Source of the DNA: an uncultured Prevotellaceae bacterium
GTDB taxonomy: Bacteria > Bacteroidota > Bacteroidia > Bacteroidales > Bacteroidaceae
Length of the DNA: 64,000 bases
Direction: 5' to 3'
NCBI GenBank assembly: GCA_902779455.1
Contig: CACZBS010000002.1
Span: 124,001-188,000 of the forward strand
Part shown: positions 57,945 through 64,000 of the stretch, piece by piece
Position numbering within the stretch: position 1 is the stretch's first letter
How the letters are laid out: each line of letters starts with the position of its first letter
Translations under genes and position numbers: made by a program
Notes under the pieces: model-generated
Database searches by the model: none
What the model saw: the letters and a program-made list of their open reading frames with translations, nothing else
What the model was told of the DNA's origin: nothing

Positions 57945-60542
57945 TTAAATCACCTCTATCTGCTTCGCCTCGACCCAGCCCTGCTTGCCGTCGGGCACAC
58001 GGATCTCCTTCCAGTCGGCCATCGTGTTGTCGATGATGTCGACGCGGGTGCCTTCGTGGAGGATGAAGAGGTCGGTGCCGCCAGCGGTGGGCGTGCTCTT
58101 GACGGGCACGGCCGACTCGAAGATGATGGCCCCCGAGCGGTTGTCGGCCTGTTTCAGCTGCTGCCAGGCAAAGACGTTGCTCAACACGAGGACGACGAGC
58201 ATCAGCAGTCCGCCGAAGAAGCCCACCTTGCGGAGCCACAGCGGATTGGTGAACAGATAGATGAGCAGGAGCACGATGGCAAGAGCCAGCGAGACGAGGG
58301 CCGTGCGGGCCCATCCGTCAGCACTGGCCATGTTGACCAGCGAGCGATACCACGTGGCGAAGAACATCTCAGACTCAGGGACAATCTTGTCGACGGTCTT
58401 CGAACGGGCCATCTGAAGGTTGAAGCGGATGTCTGCATCGCCTGGGGCCAGCCGAAGCGCACGCTCATAGGCCAGGATGGCACGTGGCATCTCCTCCATG
58501 CGGTAGTAGCAGTTGCCGAGGTTATAGTAGAGCTCTGGGCTGACGCCCTCGCTGAGCAGCTGTTCGTAGGCTTCGGCAGCCTTCTGATACTGGCCGTCGA
58601 CGTAGGCGCTGTCGGCTTCGGCCTTCGTGGCAGCATTGGCGGCCGTGGCCACGCAGAGGAGCAGGAGGGTCACGACGGCGGTCTTCGTCGACTTCTGCTT
58701 CGATGTGCGCTTCATGCCTCCTTCGATTTTCTCAATGGCCGTGATGGCCTTATCGTAGACTTTCTCCATATTGCCTTTCGGATCGCCAGGGGCATAGCGC
58801 TCAAACTCGCACTCGTCGATGGCTTCGAGGAACTGGCCGATGGTCTCGCTGTCGACCTGTCGCTCAGCGAGCCGCTCGGCTATATTCTCGCGCGAGAGCT
58901 GCTCGACCGAGATGTTGAGCTTGTCGCCGACGTAGCCCCAAAGGGCACGCAGGGCCTCGTCGTAGAACTCACCCGGCTTGTTGTCGCGCATCAGTCGGGC
59001 AGCCTTCTTGAGGCGCTTCGTGGCCACCTTGTTGGCCTTGCCGGCACGCGTCTTCACCACGTCGGCATTGCTGATGGCACGCTGGCGGAAGATGACGAAG
59101 AGCGAGATGAACACGAGCACGAGGAGAGCCATCAGACCCCAGTAGAGCGACGAGCCGAAGAAGTGCTCGTCGGCGGAGTGCTGGCGGACGTTGCCGAGCT
59201 TGATGTGGCGGATGTCCTTGGCCAGCATCTGGACGTCCTCCTGGCGCGTGAAGTCCTGAATGCTCGACTCGCCGCCCTCACCCTTGGCCACGTCGAGCGT
59301 GAAGCCCTCGGTGGTGAGCGTCTTGTAGGCGCGCTCCTGGGTGTCGTAGTAGACGTATTGCAGGGCGGGAATCTCGAACTTGCCCTGATGGCGGGGCACG
59401 GCGAGGTATTCATAGACGACGGAGCCCTCGACGCCACTGGCCGTCAGGCGCGTCTTGTCGGTGGTCTTGGGATCATAGACGTCGAAGTCTTTGGGGAACT
59501 TCACGTCAGGCTGTTTCAGCAGCTGGAGGTTGCCGATGCCTGAGACGGTCACCTTCAGCGTGATCGGGTCGTTGGCCTTCACCTCCGTCTTGTCAATCTC
59601 TGCCTTGACGTTCAGGCGCCCCACTCCACCCGAGAAGCCAGCCGGACGGGCGGGCAGCGGGTCGACCTGGATCTCGACGGCTGGTGCGACGATGGCCTTC
59701 TTGACCTCCGTATAGCCCGAGCCACCGTTGAAGAAGGCCTCAAAGGGGTCGACGTAGCGGTTCTGCTGCATGACGATGCCATTGAACGTGATGCTGGGGA
59801 TCTGGAGCTTGCCCGTGATCTGGGGGAACATGACGTACTGGCTCCATGTGACGGTCTTATACGGGCGGCCGTTGAACTCCTCCACCTTGAAGCTCTTCTC
59901 CTGCGGCAGGGGCACCTCCTGGGTGTGGAATCCCTTCAGGTCGGGCATCTTGCCCTCAAGCTGCGTGAGGCTGACGAGGGTGTAGACCTTATACGTGAGC
60001 AGGACGGGCTCCTGTTCGACGACACGCTTCTTCGAAGCACTGACGCGGATGAAGAGGTCGCTGCCCGAGATGGGCGTGCCAGAGGGGCGCGTCTCGGTGC
60101 GGGGCTGCCCACCTTGTGAGCCTCCCTGATGGGCCCCGGAGCCTTGCTGCTGGGGCTGGCCCGTCACCTGTATCTTCACCGTGTTCGACGTCACCTGCTT
60201 CCCTTCGACGGTGATGGTGGCGGGGGGGATGGTGAACGTGCCGTTCTTCATGGCACTGAGGATATAGGTATACGTGATGGTCGACGTCTGCGAGGTCTTG
60301 CCGTTGATCATGCTGAAGCTCGACTGGCGCGACGTGCTCGGACCCATCAGCACCTCGAAGGCGTCGCTGGGAATCTGTCCGATGCGGAATCCGCTGACGT
60401 CGTGGGAGTTGACGGTGTAGGTCAGTCGGAACTGCTGGCCCGGCGCCACCTGTTGCGGGGCGTTGGCCGTGAGCGTCTGGGCAGCGAGGCCCATGAACAT
60501 GAGTTGTACGAACGAAATGATTAAGAATAATTTCTGTTTCAT
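57945..60542 (-). CDS. batD: Fused BatD-BatE protein
   Basis: 865 residues. The N-terminal part (~1-490) is a BatD oxygen-tolerance protein: signal peptide FLIISFVQLMFMGLAAQT, repeated beta domains, and a transmembrane helix near 470-490 followed by a cytoplasmic domain to ~609. The C-terminal part (610-865) reads as a whole BatE: it begins MKRTSKQKSTKTAVVTLLLL (a signal-like sequence), then TPR repeats (EADSAYVDGQYQKAAEAYEQ, PGDADIRFNLQMA), two helices and a bacterial SH3 domain (GTRVDIIDNTMADWKEIRVP). AAGGAGG lies 1 nt before the codon for residue 610, so separate BatE translation is possible. Confidence 0.85.
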   Translation of the reverse strand: MKQKLFLIISFVQLMFMGLAAQTLTANAPQQVAPGQQFRLTYTVNSHDVSGFRIGQIPSDAFEVLMGPSTSRQSSFSMINGKTSQTSTITYTYILSAMKNGTFTIPPATITVEGKQVTSNTVKIQVTGQPQQQGSGAHQGGSQGGQPRTETRPSGTPISGSDLFIRVSASKKRVVEQEPVLLTYKVYTLVSLTQLEGKMPDLKGFHTQEVPLPQEKSFKVEEFNGRPYKTVTWSQYVMFPQITGKLQIPSITFNGIVMQQNRYVDPFEAFFNGGSGYTEVKKAIVAPAVEIQVDPLPARPAGFSGGVGRLNVKAEIDKTEVKANDPITLKVTVSGIGNLQLLKQPDVKFPKDFDVYDPKTTDKTRLTASGVEGSVVYEYLAVPRHQGKFEIPALQYVYYDTQERAYKTLTTEGFTLDVAKGEGGESSIQDFTRQEDVQMLAKDIRHIKLGNVRQHSADEHFFGSSLYWGLMALLVLVFISLFVIFRQRAISNADVVKTRAGKANKVATKRLKKAARLMRDNKPGEFYDEALRALWGYVGDKLNISVEQLSRENIAERLAERQVDSETIGQFLEAIDECEFERYAPGDPKGNMEKVYDKAITAIEKIEGGMKRTSKQKSTKTAVVTLLLLCVATAANAATKAEADSAYVDGQYQKAAEAYEQLLSEGVSPELYYNLGNCYYRMEEMPRAILAYERALRLAPGDADIRFNLQMARSKTVDKIVPESEMFFATWYRSLVNMASADGWARTALVSLALAIVLLLIYLFTNPLWLRKVGFFGGLLMLVVLVLSNVFAWQQLKQADNRSGAIIFESAVPVKSTPTAGGTDLFILHEGTRVDIIDNTMADWKEIRVPDGKQGWVEAKQIEVI

Positions 60543-60567
60543 CGCTTATTCATTTGTCTGTTTTCTG

Positions 60568-60670
60568 GAAAGCACCGCTTTACATTGAATGAAGTGCCGC
60601 TTCAACCATGACGAAGGACCACTTCGGACGTGACGAAGGACCGCTTCTTCAGGGTGAAAGGACCGCTTCG
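60568..60670. repeat. Array 4 of the 22-bp-period palindromic repeat, between batC and batD
   Basis: Units at 60568 (GAAAGCACCGCTTTA), 60590 (TGAAGTGCCGCTTCA), 60612 (CGAAGGACCACTTCG), 60634 (CGAAGGACCGCTTCT) and 60656 (GAAAGGACCGCTTCG), exactly 22 nt apart, spacers CATTGAA, ACCATGA, GACGTGA and TCAGGGT. Units 2 and 3 have paired arm changes that keep the palindrome. It fills most of the 131-nt gap and ends 3 nt before the batC stop, so it is transcribed with the operon. Confidence 0.88.
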
Positions 60671-60673
60671 TTT

Positions 60674-61399
60674 CTACCAGTTCTTTTCTATCTTGCGGCG
60701 CTGGGGCTGCTTCTGGGCATCCTTCAGCCGCTCCTGCGTCTTCTTCTCCTGCTGCATGGCAGCCTGGAGGAGCTGCTCGGCGTTCTCCTTGCTCATCGGA
60801 GGCTCCTGCTGCTGTTGCTCATCCTTCTGCTGTTGCTGCTGTTGCTGCTTGTCCTGTTGTTGCTGGTCCTGCTTCTGCTGGTCGCCGTTCTGGTCCTTGT
60901 CCTGGCCCTGCTGGTTCTGATTCTGAGGGTTGTCCTTCTGCTGTTTCTTGCAGACGGCCAGGTTGTAGCGGCTCTCGTCGTCATTGGGATTGTTGCGCAG
61001 GGCCTGCTTGTAGGCCTCGATGGCCGTGCCGTAGTCCTGGGCGGCTTGATAGAGCACGCCGACATTATGGTAGGCCTGGGCCTTACGGATGGGGTTCTCT
61101 TCGAGCTCGGCTGCCTTCATCAGCGCAGGCACCTGATTCTTGATGGCCGTCGTGTCGACCTGCTGCCACTGCTGCGGAAAGAGCGACGTGGCGTAATTGT
61201 AGACGGCGGGCGCATAGGTGGAGTCGGCCTGCAGGGCCTTGAGATAGGTGACTGAGGCCTCCTGCCGCTTGTCAGCACGATACTGGCGGTTGCCCTGGCG
61301 TACGAGTTTGCGCACCTGTTTTTGGCCGATCTGTGCCGAGGCGGCGGTGGGCAGGGCGAGTGCGAGGGCTATGATGAGGAAAAGTCGGATGTGGTTCAT
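60674..61399 (-). CDS. batC: BatC, TPR protein with glutamine-rich tail
   Basis: 241 residues: signal peptide FLIIALALALPTAASAQ, TPR repeats in ~25-150 (RKLVRQGNRQYRADKRQEA, AQAYHNVGVLYQAAQDYGTA), then a region of ~55 residues dominated by Gln, Asp and Lys (for example QQQQDKQQQQQQQKDEQQQQ). BatC works with BatA and BatB in the aerotolerance complex of Bacteroides. Its start overlaps batB by 4 nt. The low-complexity tract is CAG-rich and may vary in length. Confidence 0.9.
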   Translation of the reverse strand: MNHIRLFLIIALALALPTAASAQIGQKQVRKLVRQGNRQYRADKRQEASVTYLKALQADSTYAPAVYNYATSLFPQQWQQVDTTAIKNQVPALMKAAELEENPIRKAQAYHNVGVLYQAAQDYGTAIEAYKQALRNNPNDDESRYNLAVCKKQQKDNPQNQNQQGQDKDQNGDQQKQDQQQQDKQQQQQQQKDEQQQQEPPMSKENAEQLLQAAMQQEKKTQERLKDAQKQPQRRKIEKNW

Positions 61400-62412
61400 T
61401 TCTTGAATAGTTTAATGTTCTTCAACAAGGGATTCTTGCGGTCAAGGATGCACACCTCGAGGATGAGCAGCAGCAGGGCCAAGAGGCCTACCTCCTGGAA
61501 CCGCTCGGCATATTCGCTGTAGACGGTCGACTCCTGATGCTGCAGCTTCGAGAGCTCCTCGTCGAGCATCCGCTGCGCGTTGCTGTTGTTCTCCACGTGG
61601 ATATACGCGCCGCCGCCGGCCTTGGCGACCTCGCGGCACATGTCCTCATTGAGCTTCGACATGACGGTTTCGCCCTTGTTGTCAATCATATAGCTGCCTG
61701 TCTGCGGATCGGGCACGGGGGCTCCCTTGGTCGAGCCGACGCCCAGCAGATAGATGTTGCGCCCCTGCTTCTTGGCCTCCTCGGCCGCTTCGGTGGCTCC
61801 TCCCTCATGGTCCTCACCGTCAGTAATGACGATAATGGCCTTGCCGACTTTCTCCTGCTGGGTGAAGCTGCGCGAGGCGAGCGAGATGGCTCCTGCGAGG
61901 TCGGTGCCCTGGTTCTGGATCATCGTGGGGTCGATGCTGCTGAGGAACATCTTGGCCGAGACGTAGTCGCTCGTGATGGGCAGCTGTACAAAGGCGTCGC
62001 CAGCAAAGACAATCAGGCCGATCTTGTCGTCAGTGAAGTTGTCGACAAGGTTCTCGACCATCATCTTCGCACGGTCCAGTCGGCTGGGCACGACGTCCTT
62101 GGCGCGCATCGAGTTGCTGATGTCGATGGCAATGACGGTCTCGATGCCCGAGCGCTTCTCCTCGCCGATCTTCTTGCCGTCCTGCGGACGGGCCAGCATG
62201 ACGATGAGCAGGGCCAGGGCAGCCTCGAGCAGCCAGAACTTGACGCCGGGCCGCCAGCGCGACACGTCGGGCATCAGCTGGCGCAGCAGTTCCGGGTCGC
62301 CGAACTTGCGCAGGCGGCGCTTCTGCCGGCTGTAGGTGATGAGTCGTATCAGGGCCAGCACGACAACGGCGGCGAGCAGATACAAGTATTGTGGGTCTTG
62401 GAATCTGAACAT
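61396..62412 (-). CDS. batB: BatB, VWA-domain membrane protein
   Basis: 338 residues with two N-terminal helices (YLYLLAAVVVLALIRL; KFWLLEAALALLIVML) and a von Willebrand A domain with an intact MIDAS: VIAIDISNSMRAKD near 93, a threonine in NQGTDLAGAI, and ITDGEDHEGGATE. A C-terminal helix (VGLLALLLLILEVCIL) anchors the domain. It lies 2 nt after batA and 4 nt into batC. Confidence 0.93.
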   Translation of the reverse strand: MFRFQDPQYLYLLAAVVVLALIRLITYSRQKRRLRKFGDPELLRQLMPDVSRWRPGVKFWLLEAALALLIVMLARPQDGKKIGEEKRSGIETVIAIDISNSMRAKDVVPSRLDRAKMMVENLVDNFTDDKIGLIVFAGDAFVQLPITSDYVSAKMFLSSIDPTMIQNQGTDLAGAISLASRSFTQQEKVGKAIIVITDGEDHEGGATEAAEEAKKQGRNIYLLGVGSTKGAPVPDPQTGSYMIDNKGETVMSKLNEDMCREVAKAGGGAYIHVENNSNAQRMLDEELSKLQHQESTVYSEYAERFQEVGLLALLLLILEVCILDRKNPLLKNIKLFKK

Positions 62413-62414
62413 GG

Positions 62415-63431
62415 TTAGGGTATCCTCCTGAATATGGTTATACGAAGAAGAATCTCGAGCAGCAGGGCCAGCACGGCGCCGAGGGCGAAGGGCTGATAGG
62501 CCTCATACTTGCGGTTGATGCGCTGCACGTTGAGCTTCGACTTCTCGAGCTTGTCGATTTCCTGATAGATGTTGCGCAGCTCCTCGGCATTGGTGGCACG
62601 ATAGAACTGGCCCTTCGTCTCGCGGGCGATGTCGCCAAGCGTCTTCGTGTCGATCTCAACAGGCACCTGCACGTACTGTACGCCGCCACCCACCTGCATG
62701 GGATACGGGGCCGTGCCGTTGGTGCCCACGCCGATGGTGTAGACGCGGATGCCCATGCTGCGGGCGATCTCGGCTGCCGTCATGGGCGAGATGTCGCCAC
62801 GGTTGTTCGAGCCGTCGGTGAGCAGGATGACCACGCGGCTCTTGGCCTTCGAGTCCTTCAGTCGGCTGACGGCGTTGGCCAATCCCATGCCGATGGCGGT
62901 GCCGTCCTCGATGAGCCCCTTGGCAGCTATGTCGGTGCGCACGTTCTGAAGCAACGAGAGCAGCGAGGCGTGGTCGATGGTCATGGGGCACTGCGTGAAG
63001 GCCTCGCCGGCAAAGATGGTCAGTCCGATGTTGTCGTCAGGACGGTCGCTGATGAACGACGAGGCGACGGCCTTGGCAGCCTCCAGTCGGTTCTTGATGC
63101 CCTGCGAGCGGTCCTTCAGGTCCTCAGCCAGCATCGAAGTCGACACGTCGATGGCCAGCATGATGTCGATGCCCTCGACGGTCTCGTTCTTCCATGAGTT
63201 GTGGGTCTGCGGGCGGGCCAGGGCGACGACCAGCAGCGTGAAGGCCAGCAGGCGCAACAGCAGCTGCACCGGCATGAGCACGACGCGCCATGAGCGGGGC
63301 GCAAAGCGGAAGGCCTGCGTGTCGGCCATGCGGATGGTGGGCTCGCTCTTCTTGCGATACATCACATACCATATTATATATGGCAGGATGAGCAGCAATA
63401 GCAGCAGATATTCTTTATTGGCAAATTCCAT
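62415..63431 (-). CDS. batA: BatA, VWA-domain membrane protein
   Basis: 338 residues of the same architecture as BatB: an N-terminal helix (YLLLLLLILPYIIWYVM), a second helix near 55-75, a VWA domain with MLAIDVSTSMLAEDL (MIDAS), IEDGTAIGMGLANAVSR and LLTDGSNNRGDISP, and a C-terminal helix. BatA and BatB are presumably an ancestral duplication. The protein is required for aerotolerance or stress response in Bacteroides fragilis. Confidence 0.93.
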   Translation of the reverse strand: MEFANKEYLLLLLLILPYIIWYVMYRKKSEPTIRMADTQAFRFAPRSWRVVLMPVQLLLRLLAFTLLVVALARPQTHNSWKNETVEGIDIMLAIDVSTSMLAEDLKDRSQGIKNRLEAAKAVASSFISDRPDDNIGLTIFAGEAFTQCPMTIDHASLLSLLQNVRTDIAAKGLIEDGTAIGMGLANAVSRLKDSKAKSRVVILLTDGSNNRGDISPMTAAEIARSMGIRVYTIGVGTNGTAPYPMQVGGGVQYVQVPVEIDTKTLGDIARETKGQFYRATNAEELRNIYQEIDKLEKSKLNVQRINRKYEAYQPFALGAVLALLLEILLRITIFRRIP

Positions 63432-63446
63432 ATTGATGCTTCAACT

Positions 63447-64000
63447 TTAGAGTAACTGAACGACGGTGATGACGACGTAGAGGAAGAGCACCAGCGACAT
63501 GAGCAGCAGATAGCCGATGGCCATCTTGAGCAGGAAGCGGCTCGACTGCGAGCGCTTCTGTTCGGCGGTGAGCTCCTCACGGACGACGCGCTCGCCCGTC
63601 TCGGCCTGGGGCGTCTCAATCTTCGTCTGATTGATGAACTCGACGGCGTTGACCAGGTTGGCGTCGTTCTCGTTGATGAGTGTCGAATATTTGGCAAACT
63701 TCACGAGGTCGGCCGTCTGGAACAGCTGGCGCAGCTCGTCGAGCGACTTGGGGTCGTCGGTCGACATGAGCCGCTGGATGATCTCCGACGAGGTCATCTC
63801 CATGGCCGAGAATCCGTAGCGCTCCTCGATGTAGTGGCGCAGCGTGTCGGTCAGTCGTGTGTAGTAATCCTTCGGGTCCTCAGCCTGAGCCATGTGCTCA
63901 GCCTTAATCTCCTCGATGGCCTCCATAGCCTTTTGGTGCGGCGGGATGCGCTTGACGATGCGTATGCGGGCGATGACGGGCTTGTTGTCGCGCAGCCGCA
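63447..64000 (-). CDS. Bat-operon membrane protein (partial)
   Basis: The C-terminal ~184 residues of a protein whose start is outside the window: the frame continues upstream of ATG 63926 to the edge (LRDNKPVIARIRIVKRIPPH). The part seen has a helical cytoplasmic-type domain (YYTRLTDTLRHYIEERYGFS) and a C-terminal transmembrane helix (MAIGYLLLMSLVLFLYVVIT). A DUF4381-type role next to BatA fits position and shape, but the family label is not certain. It lies 15 nt before batA. Confidence 0.78.
   Translation of the reverse strand, partial: RLRDNKPVIARIRIVKRIPPHQKAMEAIEEIKAEHMAQAEDPKDYYTRLTDTLRHYIEERYGFSAMEMTSSEIIQRLMSTDDPKSLDELRQLFQTADLVKFAKYSTLINENDANLVNAVEFINQTKIETPQAETGERVVREELTAEQKRSQSSRFLLKMAIGYLLLMSLVLFLYVVITVVQLL

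Noticed and set aside
58713-58715. Frameshift or sequencing error at the BatD-BatE junction
   Set aside because: The frame is open through the junction without a slip; kept as fusion, with internal initiation noted.
57570-59543. 657-codon open frame opposite batD
   Set aside because: Antisense to a clear BatD-BatE frame; composition is typical of a shadow frame.

Overview
The window looks like a chromosomal segment of a Bacteroidales bacterium, most likely Prevotella or a close relative. Evidence seen: nearly every transcription unit starts behind a TAnnTTTG -7 box (TACCTTTG, TAACTTTG, TATCTTTG, TAATTTTG), Shine-Dalgarno sequences are mostly absent, and several gene families are typical of this phylum (LptD-like protein, Bat aerotolerance operon, GldB-like lipoprotein, DUF4861, DUF4348, DUF2027-Smr, golvesin-like amidase, PPi-dependent phosphofructokinase). 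No prophage, insertion sequence, CRISPR-Cas or plasmid gene was recognised; most of the content is housekeeping.

Layout. 1-3.9 kb: end of a histidine operon (hisC partial, hisH, hisA, hisF, hisIE) with overlapping genes, followed by an EamA transporter. 4.2-7.6 kb: thrS, then infC-rpmI-rplT. 7.7-11.5 kb (minus): rfbA, a Wzc-like tyrosine kinase and a small HAD hydrolase. 11.6-14.6 kb: an unknown protein, a coiled-coil protein, zapA and rny. 14.6-20.8 kb: GldB-like lipoprotein, DUF4861 protein, a GT2-mtaB pair, menA and an HD hydrolase. 20.8-24.3 kb (minus): lepA, a Crp/Fnr regulator, an RluD-type pseudouridine synthase and a 53-residue membrane protein. 24.4-28.3 kb: a small lipoprotein and, on the minus strand, pheT-yebC-TSCPD. 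28.6-33 kb: hexuronate catabolism (uxuA, a fructuronate reductase, uxaB). 33.1-35.7 kb (minus): pfp and a GH25 lysozyme. 35.8-42.2 kb: a small unknown protein, an acyltransferase, a golvesin/amidase protein, another unknown, a YgiQ radical-SAM protein and a PP2C-like protein. 42.3-42.7 kb: three tRNA genes. 42.8-45.5 kb: DUF4348 lipoprotein, murB and an MBL-fold protein, followed by a small RNA candidate. 45.7-52.4 kb (minus): lptD, a GH5 mannanase, map, tsaD and a CinA-type amidase. 52.4-64 kb (minus): a long probable operon of bat genes (accessory protein, batA, batB, batC, fused batD-batE), PAP2, queA, DUF2027-Smr, nadE and an HD hydrolase.

The most unusual signal is not a gene. Four loci (3955-4057, 28413-28515, 40139-40212, 60568-60670) carry arrays of a 15-bp imperfect palindrome, typically CAAAG-N5-CTTTG, separated by 7-nt variable spacers, so that every array has an exact 22-bp period. 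Three arrays are intergenic; one is embedded in the reading frame of ygiQ, where three units (66 bp) preserve the frame. Several units show paired arm changes (CGAAG/CTTCG, TGAAG/CTTCA), and the first array forms a long inverted repeat that includes its spacers. I know of no described element with this layout. It could be a palindromic mobile repeat family or a phased protein-binding array; the sequence does not decide between them.

Caveats: everything was read by eye, with no homology search. Names rest on recognised motifs, length and context. Start codons were moved downstream where a promoter box or the repeat array lies inside the longest open frame.
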